Program-made: the position numbers and the translations under genes
Assembly: GCF_047345415.1 (NCBI RefSeq)
Contig: NZ_JBLFEP010000003.1
Location: 310,001-374,000, forward strand
DNA from: Maribacter_C sp947494565
Lineage (GTDB): Bacteria > Bacteroidota > Bacteroidia > Flavobacteriales > Flavobacteriaceae
Length of the DNA stretch: 64,000 nt
Direction: 5' to 3'
Shown here: positions 20,307 through 29,005 of the stretch, in pieces
Layout: every line of letters starts with the position of its first letter
Position numbering within the stretch: the stretch's first letter is position 1
Notes under the pieces: generated by a model
What the model was told of the DNA's origin: nothing
Seen by the model: the letters and a program-made list of their open reading frames with translations, nothing else
The model's database searches: none

Positions 20307-20368
20307 TCATTGGTAGATTCTGGAGGTAAAAATACAAATTTAGAGTAGAAGGGGATTCGAATTTGGCT

Positions 20369-20734
20369 TCAAAAAATCTTCGGTAGATAAATGATAAAGC
20401 CAATAATGGTCGCCGCTATCGAAACCAACATTACCGCTCCGGCCGAAACATCTTTGATTACCCCGATTTTTTCATCAAATTCGGGTTGCACAAAATCAGC
20501 CAGTTTTTCAACTGCAGTATTTAAACCCTCTACGCCCATTATCGCCGCTATGGTCAGAATCTGAACGATCCATTCGGTATTCGAAATATCAAAAAAGAAA
20601 CCTGCCGATGTCATAACAATGGCAATGAATACCTGTACCTTAATACTAGCTTCGGTACGAATCAAAAGAAGGGCTCCACGTAATGCGAAGCCCACACTTT
20701 TTATCCTGTTCTTGACAAATGATTCTTTAGCCAT
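20369..20734 (-). CDS. dgkA: Diacylglycerol kinase (small, integral membrane)
   Basis: 121 residues with three hydrophobic segments and the DgkA signature EGLNTAVEKLADFVQPEFD followed by KDVSAGAVMLVS. The enzyme phosphorylates diacylglycerol or undecaprenol in the inner membrane, recycling lipid from envelope synthesis. It overlaps the end of tpx by eight bases, so the two are translated from one message, and it sits 62 bases before ftsK. Confidence 0.94.
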   Translation of the reverse strand: MAKESFVKNRIKSVGFALRGALLLIRTEASIKVQVFIAIVMTSAGFFFDISNTEWIVQILTIAAIMGVEGLNTAVEKLADFVQPEFDEKIGVIKDVSAGAVMLVSIAATIIGFIIYLPKIF

Positions 20735-21233
20735 TCTGTAATGCTTCTAGGGCGGCTTTATAATCGGGCTCATCTACAATTTCCGGAACCTGTTCGGTAT
20801 GAATAACCTTTCCTTCTTCATTGAGAACGACAATTGCCCTTGAATGAAGGCTTTGTAAAGGCCCGTCACTGAACTCTACTTGGTAGGTCTTCCCGAAATT
20901 TCCATCCCTAAAATCAGAAAGCATCTCAACATTCTCGATTCCCTCGGCCCCACAAAATCGGCCTTGCGCAAAGGGAAGGTCTTTTGAAATACAAAGAACT
21001 ACGGTGTTTTCCAAAGCGCCGGCATCTTTGTTGAACTGGCGTACCGATTGGGCACATGTTCCAGTATCGATACTCGGAAAAATATTCATCACCACTTTTT
21101 TGCCCTTATAGGCCTCAAGTGTTGTAGCGGATAAATCCCCTTTGGTTAAAGTAAAATCTTGTGCTTCGCTTCCATTTTCGGGGAGATTGCCTAAAGTATG
21201 TATCGTATTTCCGTGCAGTGTTATCGTAGCCAT
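20727..21233 (-). CDS. tpx: Thiol peroxidase (2-Cys peroxiredoxin)
   Basis: 168 residues, the normal Tpx length. The peroxidatic cysteine is C60 in IDTGTCAQSV and the resolving cysteine is C94 in GRFCGAEG, the Tpx-specific spacing; C81 is an extra cysteine. It reduces hydrogen and alkyl peroxides using thioredoxin. Upstream on the minus strand a TTG and a TAATTTCG lie about 23 bases apart, a plausible though imperfect promoter. First gene of the tpx-dgkA pair. Confidence 0.96.
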   Translation of the reverse strand: MATITLHGNTIHTLGNLPENGSEAQDFTLTKGDLSATTLEAYKGKKVVMNIFPSIDTGTCAQSVRQFNKDAGALENTVVLCISKDLPFAQGRFCGAEGIENVEMLSDFRDGNFGKTYQVEFSDGPLQSLHSRAIVVLNEEGKVIHTEQVPEIVDEPDYKAALEALQNG

Positions 21234-21308
21234 AATTGTAAATTTTGATTTTCGACGAAATTAAAAAAATATGAACCGTTTTGATTCAACAGACGGTAAA
21301 AATTAAGA

Positions 21309-22799
21309 TTACTTTACCACCTTCGCCGTCAACTGCCGGATCTTGATGCCCAAACCGGCAAAAATAAGCGTCATAATGGGGCTTAACCAATTAAAAATTG
21401 CATATACAAAGTAATCCAAGACGCTTACACCGAGAACACCGCTGTGGTACGCTCCACACGTATTCCATGGTACTAGGACGGATGTTACGGTTCCGGAATC
21501 CTCTAGGGTTCTACTTAAATTTTCCGGGGCCAAGTTCCTGTCGGCATAGGCTTTTGAGAACATCTTACCGGGCACCACAATAGCCAAGTATTGATCTGAA
21601 GCAGTTACATTAAGGGCCAAACAACTGCCGACGGTACTGGCAAACAGGCCAAATGTAGTTTTTGCTAAACTCAATAGAGATCTTGTAATTCGGGCCAAGG
21701 CTCCGATGCCATCCATAATGCCTCCGAAAACCATAGCGCAGACAATCAGCCATATGGTTCCGAGCATCCCTGCCATGCCTTTGGCCGAGAACAAGTCACT
21801 TAAAGCTTCATTATCAGAGGGTACAGCGGTGTTGATGGTAATCGCGTTTAAAATACCTTTATATCCCGATTCGAAAGTCAACATATCGCCCCCACCGATG
21901 GTAGCAACTACGCTCGGCTGAAAAATCAAGGCAAATACACCCCCCAATAGTGTTCCTATGAGGAGTGCCAATAATGGTGGTGCTTTTTTTACGATAAGGA
22001 AAATGACCACGGCGGGCACCAAAAACAACCATGGTGTAATGGTAAAGCTTTTTTTGATTGAGGCTAAAATAGCGTCTGTATCGGCAGTTCCGTTGGTGTC
22101 AATGGTAAACCCTAAAATTATAAAAACGATTAGGGTGACCGAAATTGTAGGTATCGTGGTAATGGTCATATACTTAATGTGGCTGAATAGTTCACCACCT
22201 GCCATAGCAGGAGCGAGGTTGGTCGTATCACTTAAGGGGGATAGTTTATCACCAAAGTATGCTCCGGACAAAACGGCACCGGCGGTCATACCCAACGAAA
22301 TGCCGAGGGCATCGCCAATTCCAATAAGAGCAATACCCACTGTTGCCGCAGTGGTCCAAGAACTACCCGTGGCAATTGAAATGATGGCGCATATTATCAC
22401 GCAGGCAGCCAGGAAGATCGTTGGGTTCAGTATTTGTAACCCATAATAAATCATGGAGGGAATAATACCACTAATCAACCAAGTACCGGATAAAGCTCCT
22501 ACCATTAAGAGGATAAGCAAGGCCCCGGTAGTAGACTTCACATTTTCGGCCACCTCGGCCATCATTTGCTTATAGGAAACCTTGTTGAAGAAGCCTACAA
22601 TAGCCGCCACAGCTCCACCTAATAACAGAATAAACTGGTTGGATCCGCTCAAGGCATCGTCACCAAAAACAAAAACATTATAGGCGAGCATCGCGACCAG
22701 AACAATAACGGGCAATAAGGCCTCGGTTATACTGAGTTCCTTATTCTCCACAATATTCTCATTCTCTCGATATTTAGGTTTCTTTTTTTGGTCTGCCAT
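21309..22799 (-). CDS. NhaC-type Na+/H+ antiporter
   Basis: 496 residues with about eleven to twelve spans. The family signature GAYFGDKLSPLSDTTNLAP is intact, followed by a second repeat with SCLALNVTASDQYLAIVVPG and EDSGTVTSVLVPWNTCGAY. It should exchange sodium (or swap malate/lactate in some members) for protons at the inner membrane, useful for a marine or alkaline habitat. The N-terminal 25 residues are charged and cytoplasmic. It lies 75 bases from tpx and 71 from the trans-sulfuration gene, probably separately transcribed. Confidence 0.95.
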   Translation of the reverse strand: MADQKKKPKYRENENIVENKELSITEALLPVIVLVAMLAYNVFVFGDDALSGSNQFILLLGGAVAAIVGFFNKVSYKQMMAEVAENVKSTTGALLILLMVGALSGTWLISGIIPSMIYYGLQILNPTIFLAACVIICAIISIATGSSWTTAATVGIALIGIGDALGISLGMTAGAVLSGAYFGDKLSPLSDTTNLAPAMAGGELFSHIKYMTITTIPTISVTLIVFIILGFTIDTNGTADTDAILASIKKSFTITPWLFLVPAVVIFLIVKKAPPLLALLIGTLLGGVFALIFQPSVVATIGGGDMLTFESGYKGILNAITINTAVPSDNEALSDLFSAKGMAGMLGTIWLIVCAMVFGGIMDGIGALARITRSLLSLAKTTFGLFASTVGSCLALNVTASDQYLAIVVPGKMFSKAYADRNLAPENLSRTLEDSGTVTSVLVPWNTCGAYHSGVLGVSVLDYFVYAIFNWLSPIMTLIFAGLGIKIRQLTAKVVK

Positions 22800-22870
22800 T
22801 ATGCCATGAATTGGTTACCCTGTAATATTACGATTTTGAATAGGGCTATGCAAACTGGAATTAAAAGCCC

Positions 22871-24094
22871 CTAGGTCGTGACCGATAGCGGTTTGATTTC
22901 CAATTGTCGCATACATTCTACTATCATCTTGAAGGTACGTTCAATATCATTGTCCAAACCGATGGAGAATCGAATGAGTCCGTTCGATAGTCCCATTTCC
23001 ATTTGTTCTTCCAAAGGAATTTCAGAAGAAGTGGATGTTCCGGGTGCACTGAAGAGGGTTTTATAAAACCCAAGGCTAACAGCAAGATATCCTATTTTTT
23101 CGATCTGCATGAGTTCCATCAAGGCATTGGCGTTTTCAAGAGACCCAACATCCAATGTCAATAGTCCCCCAAAACCATAATCGGCGTTCATTTGCTTTTT
23201 CATGACCTCATGGCCCTGATGTGAGGCTAACCCAGGATAAACCACCCGAAACCCTTCGTTTTCGAATTTTTCGGCTAGATAGAGTGCATTCCCACTGTGC
23301 TTTTGCATACGAATGTGGAGCGTTCTAATGTTCTTTAAAATAGAGGCGGCCCTTAGGCTGTCTAAAGTGCTCCCCATCAACATTCCAGCGCCGTTGTTGA
23401 CATCTTTTAGACTTAAACAGAAATCAGTGGTACCACAAACAGCGCCCGCAACACAATCGCTGGTTCCGTTGATGAACTTGGTCAGGCTATGAATGACAAT
23501 GTCAGCACCTAATTTGGCGGGAGCGATGGAAAGGGGAGAAAAAGTATTGTCCACTACCAATGGTATACCGTGCTTTTTAGCAAGATGCGCCAAGGCTTTA
23601 ATATCGGCAACTTCCAATAGGGGATTGCTTACCGATTCACAATAGATCATTTTGGTTCGTGGATTGATTGCTTGTTCGACCTCCGCTATTGAGGTGATAT
23701 CGACAAACGATGTGTGTATCCCGAATTTCTTGATAAAATTCTTAAGCAAAGCGTAGCTTCCGCCATAAATCGTACGGCTACTTACAATATGGTCGTCAGC
23801 GTTACAGAGTTGCATGATTACGGAACTGATCGCTCCCATACCGCTCGCATATACATTGGCCGTTTCCGTACCCTCAAGCGCAGCAAGTGCTTCCCCAAGA
23901 TATAAGTTGGAAGGCGATGAATGACGACTGTATAAATAGCAACCCTCGGTATTGCCCTCGAACGTATCGAACATTGTCTTTGCCGATAAGAAGGTGTAGG
24001 TGGAAGAGTCCGAAATGGAGGGGTTGATTCCACCAAACTCTCCAAAGTACTGTAAATCCTGTAGTCGATTCGCTGCTTTATTGTCCATAATCAT
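22871..24094 (-). CDS. Cys/Met metabolism PLP enzyme (methionine gamma-lyase / cystathionine lyase-synthase family)
   Basis: 407 residues. Family features: ASGMGAISSVIMQLC near the phosphate-binding loop, IYGGSYAL, the PLP-contacting D in PLVVDNTFSPL, and the Schiff-base lysine K206 in HSLTKFINGTSD. These enzymes cleave or build C-S bonds of methionine, cystathionine or homoserine esters. Which reaction applies cannot be fixed by eye. Divergence from an Lrp/AsnC gene with palindromic operators between them suggests amino-acid-responsive degradation, which would favour methionine gamma-lyase, but this is inference. Confidence 0.9.
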   Translation of the reverse strand: MIMDNKAANRLQDLQYFGEFGGINPSISDSSTYTFLSAKTMFDTFEGNTEGCYLYSRHSSPSNLYLGEALAALEGTETANVYASGMGAISSVIMQLCNADDHIVSSRTIYGGSYALLKNFIKKFGIHTSFVDITSIAEVEQAINPRTKMIYCESVSNPLLEVADIKALAHLAKKHGIPLVVDNTFSPLSIAPAKLGADIVIHSLTKFINGTSDCVAGAVCGTTDFCLSLKDVNNGAGMLMGSTLDSLRAASILKNIRTLHIRMQKHSGNALYLAEKFENEGFRVVYPGLASHQGHEVMKKQMNADYGFGGLLTLDVGSLENANALMELMQIEKIGYLAVSLGFYKTLFSAPGTSTSSEIPLEEQMEMGLSNGLIRFSIGLDNDIERTFKMIVECMRQLEIKPLSVTT

Positions 24095-24156
24095 TGGGTT
24101 TTATACAGTAAAGCTATGGGCAATCCGGTTGATTAACAATCATAATTCGTATTTTT

Positions 24157-24169
24157 AGATTTAAAATCT
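24157..24169. promoter_or_regulatory. Palindromic operator-like site 1
   Basis: AGATTTAAAATCT, a hyphenated palindrome identical to the core at 24188-24200. The centres are 31 bases apart, about three helical turns, in the gap between the trans-sulfuration gene and its divergent Lrp/AsnC gene. Confidence 0.6.
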
Positions 24170-24178
24170 TTTATTTGG

Positions 24179-24209
24179 CAATAAAATAGATTTAAAATCT
24201 GTTTTATTG
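24179..24209. promoter_or_regulatory. Palindromic operator-like site 2 (31-bp hyphenated palindrome)
   Basis: The core AGATTTAAAATCT (24188-24200) is extended by CAATAAAA on the left (24179-24186) and its exact complement TTTTATTG on the right (24202-24209), with one mismatched pair between. It lies 31 bases before the ATG of the Lrp/AsnC gene. Repeated, helically phased AT-rich palindromes are typical of Lrp-family binding, so autoregulation plus control of the divergent enzyme is likely. Confidence 0.65.
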
Positions 24210-24239
24210 TGTTAATCTACTGAAAACCGAAAAAACACC

Positions 24240-24701
24240 ATGGTCAAACTTGATGAAACCGATGCGAAACTCCTAACCCTCTTACAGGCAGATTGCAAAA
24301 AGACCACAGCGGCTTATGCCCATACGCTTAAGCTTTCCACGACGGCGGTTTATGAGCGCATCAAACGTTTAGAGCGCAGCCATATCATCACCGGTTATGT
24401 GGCACTTATCGACAAAGAGCGAGTCGGGAAGGCCTTCACCGTCTTCTGTCATGTGAAATTGAGTCAGCATATCAAGGAATATGTGCTCAAGTTTGAACGT
24501 GAGGTATTGAAATTGGAAGCCGTTGTAGAATGTTACCATACCAGTGGAGATTATGATTATATTCTCAAAATACATGTGAGTGGCATGGAGGCTTATCGAG
24601 ACTTTATGGTCACCAAACTTACGGCCCTAGACAATATCGGTAGCACCCAGAGTTCTTTTGTAATCAATGAGGTACGTCATACGACTGCGATCAACCTTTA
24701 A
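24240..24701 (+). CDS. Lrp/AsnC family transcriptional regulator
   Basis: 153 residues. Winged helix-turn-helix at about 1-60 (DETDAKLLTLLQADCKKTTA; recognition region LSTTAVYERIKRLE) and a ligand domain at about 68-145 with CYHTSGDYDYILKIHVSG. Divergent from the Cys/Met PLP enzyme across 145 bases that hold two phased palindromes, a layout that usually means local regulation by a sulfur amino acid or a relative. It is a paralogue, not a copy, of the regulator at 3406. Confidence 0.95.
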   Translation: MVKLDETDAKLLTLLQADCKKTTAAYAHTLKLSTTAVYERIKRLERSHIITGYVALIDKERVGKAFTVFCHVKLSQHIKEYVLKFEREVLKLEAVVECYHTSGDYDYILKIHVSGMEAYRDFMVTKLTALDNIGSTQSSFVINEVRHTTAINL

Positions 24702-24781
24702 GATGTGGTTTATAAAGTATTGTTAAACAGCTACGTGGCTGTTCATTTAATACCTACTTTAAATAGCTAAATACTTGGACA

Positions 24782-25282
24782 ATGAACAGAAATACGTTTC
24801 TGAAAATGGCGGGCGGTACCGGGCTTGTTGCAGCCTCGGCTCCTTTGGTCGCTTTTTCAATAGGGAAAGAAGAACAATTGGATAAAAAAGTGGTGGAAGA
24901 GTTCGTCAGTGTATCCCACAGCAAAATGGATGTGGTAAAATCACTTCTGGAAGAATATCCGAACCTGATCAATGCGGCACATGATTGGAAGTATGGGGAT
25001 TTTGAAACCGGCCTTGGCGCAGCGAGTCATGTAGGGCATAAGGATCTTGCTCGGTTTCTTCTTGAAAAAGGAGCCCAAGCGAATATCTTCACCGCCTGTC
25101 TTTTTGGTGAGATCGATATCATTAAGCCCATGCTTTTGGCCTTTCCAAACACCTTGCATGCCAAAGGCCCTCATGGATTTACCTTATTGCACCACGCCCA
25201 AAAAGGAGGTGATGAAGCCTTGGAAGTCAAAGAATACTTAGAATCACTGGGTGCAACGAAAACCAAAATAGACTTGTACTAA
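24782..25282 (+). CDS. Exported ankyrin-repeat protein
   Basis: 166 residues. The N-terminus (MNRNTFLKMAGGTGLVAASA) looks like a signal or anchor resembling the Bacteroidota Tat-like style without the twin arginine. Residues about 45-160 make roughly three ankyrin repeats (GLGAASHVGHKDLARFLLEK, GEIDIIKPMLLAFP, GFTLLHHAQKGGDEALEVKE). Such proteins bind other proteins; partners are unknown here. It stands between the regulator and lpdA. Confidence 0.85.
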   Translation: MNRNTFLKMAGGTGLVAASAPLVAFSIGKEEQLDKKVVEEFVSVSHSKMDVVKSLLEEYPNLINAAHDWKYGDFETGLGAASHVGHKDLARFLLEKGAQANIFTACLFGEIDIIKPMLLAFPNTLHAKGPHGFTLLHHAQKGGDEALEVKEYLESLGATKTKIDLY

Positions 25283-25334
25283 ACCGCGAACGAAACAAAC
25301 GTTACGATTCGTGTATTGTTGGCCTTTCTTCGCA

Positions 25335-25364
25335 TTGGGAAACGGCAAAACATTCGTACTTTTG
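25335..25364 (+). promoter_or_regulatory. Bacteroidota-type promoter for lpdA
   Basis: TTG (25335-25337), 19 bases, then TACTTTTG (25357-25364), matching the Bacteroidota sigma-factor consensus TTG/TAnnTTTG. It ends 44 bases before the lpdA ATG. Confidence 0.65.
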
Positions 25365-25408
25365 TACCTTCATTTTTGGATATAACAATTCATTAGTAAA
25401 CAATAGAT

Positions 25409-26815
25409 ATGACGCAATATGATGTAGCCGTTATAGGTTCGGGTCCTGGAGGATATGTAGCAGCGATACGCTGTGCCCAGTTGGGAATGAAAACCGCAAT
25501 AATCGAAAAATATTCGACTTTGGGAGGCACTTGTCTTAATGTTGGATGTATTCCTTCTAAGGCATTGCTCGATTCTTCGCACCACTATGAAGATGCGGTA
25601 AAGCACTTTGAAGAGCATGGTATTGAAATTCCTGGGGAAGTGAAGGTCAATCTTGAAAAAATGATCGCCCGTAAGCAAGGCGTTGTCGATATGACCACGA
25701 AGGGAATTCAGTTTTTGATGGACAAGAACAAGATAACGGTGTATGAAGGGTTAGGAAGTTTTAAAGATGCCACTCATATCGATATCAAAAAAAACGACGG
25801 TAGTACGGAAACCATTGAAGCGAAAAACATTATCATAGCTACCGGTTCAAAACCTTCGACCCTGCCTTTTATTGCGCTGGACAAGGAGCGTATCATTACG
25901 TCTACCGAGGCATTGAAATTAAAGGAGATTCCCAAGCATATGGTCATCATCGGCGGGGGTGTTATTGGTCTTGAGTTAGGTCAGGTTTATAAAAGGTTAG
26001 GCTCAGAAGTGACCGTGGTCGAGTTTATGGACCGTATTATTCCTACTATGGATTCGGCCCTCTCGAAAGAACTGATGAAGACCATGAAAAAGCAAAAGGT
26101 GAAATTTCAGCTTTCCCATAAAGTCAAGTCCGTTGAACGAAAAGGTGATGAGGTCATCATCACGGCGGATAACAAAAAAGGAGAGGAAGTCAGTTTCACT
26201 GCGGACTATTGTTTGGTTGCAGTAGGGCGGAGTGCCTATACGGAAGGACTCAATCTTGAAGCCGCTGGTGTTCAAACAGAAGATAGGGGAAGAGTAGCGG
26301 TGAACGAACATTTGCAGACCAATGTGTCCAATATTTACGCTATCGGTGATGTAATCAAAGGCGCCATGTTAGCGCACAAAGCGGAAGAAGAGGGAACCTT
26401 GGTCGCTGAGATCCTAGCGGGACAAAAACCCCATATCGACTATAATTTGATTCCAGGAGTAGTATATACTTGGCCAGAAGTAGCCGCTGTAGGTAAAACC
26501 GAAGAGGAACTAAAAGAAGCTGGAGTTGCCTATAAAGTGGGTCAATTTCCTATGCGGGCCTTGGGGCGCGCCCGCGCAAGCATGGATATCGATGGCTTCG
26601 TCAAAATTTTGGCCGATAAAGAAACAGACGAGGTGCTAGGGGTGCATATGATCGGAGCTCGATGTGCCGATTTGATTACCGAAGCCGTTACAGCGATGGA
26701 GTTTAGAGCTTCAGCCGAAGATATTGCCCGTATGAGCCATGCGCATCCGACATATGCGGAAGCAGTAAAAGAGGCTGCCTTAGCGGCCACGGATGATCGG
26801 GCATTGCATATTTAA
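25409..26815 (+). CDS. lpdA: Dihydrolipoyl dehydrogenase (E3)
   Basis: 468 residues. FAD-binding GSGPGGYVAAIR (about 10-21), redox-active pair C42/C47 in GGTCLNVGCIPSK, NAD-binding IIGGGVIGLELG (about 180), second FAD motif NIYAIGDVIKG (about 308), and the C-terminal HAHPTYAEAVKEA His/Glu pair that protonates the dithiol. It reoxidises lipoamide in the pyruvate, 2-oxoglutarate or branched-chain dehydrogenase complexes, or glycine cleavage. It stands alone with its own promoter and a strong terminator, so it may serve several complexes. Confidence 0.97.
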   Translation: MTQYDVAVIGSGPGGYVAAIRCAQLGMKTAIIEKYSTLGGTCLNVGCIPSKALLDSSHHYEDAVKHFEEHGIEIPGEVKVNLEKMIARKQGVVDMTTKGIQFLMDKNKITVYEGLGSFKDATHIDIKKNDGSTETIEAKNIIIATGSKPSTLPFIALDKERIITSTEALKLKEIPKHMVIIGGGVIGLELGQVYKRLGSEVTVVEFMDRIIPTMDSALSKELMKTMKKQKVKFQLSHKVKSVERKGDEVIITADNKKGEEVSFTADYCLVAVGRSAYTEGLNLEAAGVQTEDRGRVAVNEHLQTNVSNIYAIGDVIKGAMLAHKAEEEGTLVAEILAGQKPHIDYNLIPGVVYTWPEVAAVGKTEEELKEAGVAYKVGQFPMRALGRARASMDIDGFVKILADKETDEVLGVHMIGARCADLITEAVTAMEFRASAEDIARMSHAHPTYAEAVKEAALAATDDRALHI

Positions 26816-26834
26816 GTAAGAACAACACCATAAG

Positions 26835-26864
26835 AAAAAGCGCCTTCAAACGAAGGCGCTTTTT
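26835..26864. terminator. Bidirectional intrinsic terminator
   Basis: AAAAAGCGCCTTC and GAAGGCGCTTTTT form a 13-bp stem around a four-base loop, GC-rich at the top and A/T-flanked on both sides. It closes lpdA (plus) and the CDGSH gene (minus), whose stop codon begins at the next base. Confidence 0.93.
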
Positions 26865-27125
26865 TTATCGATTATGGGATCCATCACAATAAGGAGGATT
26901 GTCCGTTTTTTTACAGGTACACAGATACGCTTTCTTAGGCTCTTCACAAGTGAACTTCAGGGGGGGAGTAGCATTGGCAGCACGGTGCGCACCGTTACAA
27001 AAGGGTTGTGTTTCACTATGGCCGCAGGTACACCAAGCATATTTTTTACCTTCTTCTAAATCTACTGCAATCGGGGAGAATTTTGTATCGCTCATATTCC
27101 AATTTTTGGATATAAAGCTAGTCAA
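26865..27125 (-). CDS. Double CDGSH iron-sulfur protein
   Basis: 86 residues with two CDGSH-type motifs: CTCGHSETQPFCNGAH and CTCKKTDNPPYCDGSH. Each offers three Cys and one His for a 2Fe-2S cluster. The first is a variant (CNGAH) of the second. Bacterial double-CDGSH proteins are small, soluble and of uncertain electron-transfer or cluster-transfer role. Convergent with lpdA over the shared terminator; 27 bases downstream of the acyltransferase gene on the same strand, so possibly co-transcribed with it. Confidence 0.93.
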   Translation of the reverse strand: MTSFISKNWNMSDTKFSPIAVDLEEGKKYAWCTCGHSETQPFCNGAHRAANATPPLKFTCEEPKKAYLCTCKKTDNPPYCDGSHNR

Positions 27126-27152
27126 AATGATTTTCCGTAGCGTACCCTGCCG

Positions 27153-28328
27153 TTAATTTTTAACGAATCCAAATAGTTTCAGGAGGAGTACTTTGGTTTT
27201 TGAAATGACGTTTCTTAAGAAAGGTTCCGCTGTCGTCCAAGTCAGGTGAAGACTGTTGCGAATATTTTCCTTTATGACCAACTTGTGCCTTTCGTAAAGC
27301 AAGGCCGTAAATGAGCAAACGACCATAAAGGCGATAGCACCTGAAATAGTCACAGCAGGAGAGAGGGAATGATGGAAAAAGCGGTATAATCCAAGTCCCG
27401 TGAAACTGCCATATAGTATGATAAAATGAATAACATATATGGAAAGCGTACTTTGACCGATTTTCAAGAAAGTACGATTGGTCAACCACTTTCGAATTAA
27501 CATGAAAATGGCAAATGCAATACAAACATCACCTAGTCGAATGAAGAGGTAGTTGTTCAAGGAAATTGATAGGAACAACGGAATGCCAGTAAGTTCAGAT
27601 AGTACCACAAAGAAGTCGGAAGACAGAAAAATCAAGCTAAGTCCGAAAACCGCTGCGATGGGGATGGCCCAGGAGTAAAGTTGTTCTCGTTCCTTGTATT
27701 TGTTGAACAACAATGAAACAAAGGCGCCGAATGTGGTGTAGCCCAACCAAGGTATAATGGTGAACACCGAACCGTTAGCTCGGGTCAAATAATTGGCAAA
27801 TGCATCTGGGATTGCACTGAACGTTGTCGCAGCATACGCCGGTTCAAAAGTGAAAAGTAAAAGCGTGAGCGAGACCAAAGCCAGCGGGAAAAGAAATGCT
27901 TTTCTGGTGTAGGTGATGAGGTACATGCCAATGATGACCAAAAGCGATAGACCGATACAATGTAAAACATCCACCAGAAAGAAGGTATCATAGAGCTTTC
28001 CCTGTAGGAGTCCCCCAAGGTTCAATCGTAATAAATACCCTATAAACAATAATTCGAGCCCCCGTTTAAGACCTTTTTTGACCCGTGGGTTTTCAAATCC
28101 CTTTTGCGGGACCTTGATCAGCAAATAGGTAAAAATGAATCCGGATACCGTAAAGAAAACGGGTGCTGTTATTCCCCTGAAATACTTCCAAAGTAAGTAC
28201 CCTGAGTTTGAAGTATCTCGAAAGGCAGTATCGAGAAGCCCATCCACAAAGTGACCTTGCAGCATCATCAAAATGGCCCATGCACGAATGGCATCGATAA
28301 AATAGAGTCTTGTACTTTTCTTTTCCAA
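27153..28328 (-). CDS. Membrane acyltransferase, heparan-alpha-glucosaminide N-acetyltransferase-like (DUF1624)
   Basis: 391 residues with about ten to eleven spans. The N-terminal FIDAIRAWAILMMLQGHFVDG carries the conserved His of this family, followed by FRGITAPVFFTVSGFIFTYL. The family moves acetyl groups across the membrane to sugars; the acceptor here is unknown. The gene is divergent from the FMN reductase at 28467. Confidence 0.85.
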   Translation of the reverse strand: MEKKSTRLYFIDAIRAWAILMMLQGHFVDGLLDTAFRDTSNSGYLLWKYFRGITAPVFFTVSGFIFTYLLIKVPQKGFENPRVKKGLKRGLELLFIGYLLRLNLGGLLQGKLYDTFFLVDVLHCIGLSLLVIIGMYLITYTRKAFLFPLALVSLTLLLFTFEPAYAATTFSAIPDAFANYLTRANGSVFTIIPWLGYTTFGAFVSLLFNKYKEREQLYSWAIPIAAVFGLSLIFLSSDFFVVLSELTGIPLFLSISLNNYLFIRLGDVCIAFAIFMLIRKWLTNRTFLKIGQSTLSIYVIHFIILYGSFTGLGLYRFFHHSLSPAVTISGAIAFMVVCSFTALLYERHKLVIKENIRNSLHLTWTTAEPFLRNVISKTKVLLLKLFGFVKN

Positions 28329-28466
28329 CTTGAATCGCAGGCTTTTAACGGTCTATATACTTGTTTTACAGCGGGTTTGGATGCCTTTTGGGCAAAATTA
28401 GCTAAAATTGTCGCAGAAAAGCAGTATTTGCGGTATTTTCGTTCTGCGAACCTCTTAAACGGTATT

Positions 28467-29000
28467 ATGGCGAATCTATTGGCCTTTGCAGGCAGTAATT
28501 CAAGTACTTCGATTAACCTAAAGCTCATACGCTATACAACTTCACGGATTCCTGATCATACAATTCAAGTGCTCAATATGGCAAATTGCCCATTTCCTAT
28601 GTATAGTGAGGATTATGAGCGTGAGCATGGCTTCTCTAATTCGTTGATTGAATTGAAAGATGATATACAGGGCGCTGATGGCATCCTAATTTCGGTAAAT
28701 GAACATAACAGCAACCCATCGGCCTATTTTAAAAACTTGATCGATTGGTTATCTCGTCTAGAACGGAACTTTATCAAGGAAAAAAAAGTGCTACTACTTT
28801 CTACTTCCCCCGGAAAAAGAGGAGGGAAAAGTGCTCTTGAAATTAGTGAAAACATACTGGTCAGGTTTGGCGCAGATGTCGTGGCCACCTTCTCCTTACC
28901 GTCATTCCATACGAATTTCGACGCAGAAAAAGGCATTCTTGACCAGACGTTACACGAGGAATGGAATGAGGCGATAAACTCCCTTATCGCTAAGCTTTAA
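28467..29000 (+). CDS. NADPH-dependent FMN reductase family protein
   Basis: 177 residues from the ATG at 28467, which gives the expected flavodoxin-like N-terminus: LLAFAGSNSSTSINLKLI (FMN phosphate loop), then ADGILISVNEHNSNPSAYFK (the family's PEYN-like loop) and a C-terminal LLSTSPGKRGGKSALE. An upstream ATG in frame at 28251 would run back through the divergent acyltransferase and is unlikely. It probably reduces FMN, quinones or azo compounds. First gene of a plus-strand run that continues with pabB five bases later. Confidence 0.88.
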   Translation: MANLLAFAGSNSSTSINLKLIRYTTSRIPDHTIQVLNMANCPFPMYSEDYEREHGFSNSLIELKDDIQGADGILISVNEHNSNPSAYFKNLIDWLSRLERNFIKEKKVLLLSTSPGKRGGKSALEISENILVRFGADVVATFSLPSFHTNFDAEKGILDQTLHEEWNEAINSLIAKL

Positions 29001-29005
29001 GAGTA

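Noticed and set aside
26835..26864. Hairpin as a riboswitch or small RNA
   Set aside because: A simple perfect stem with A/T tracts on both sides between convergent genes is fully explained as a bidirectional terminator.
28251..28466. 72-codon N-terminal extension of the FMN reductase
   Set aside because: Runs through the divergent acyltransferase start; the flavodoxin-like fold begins at 28467.
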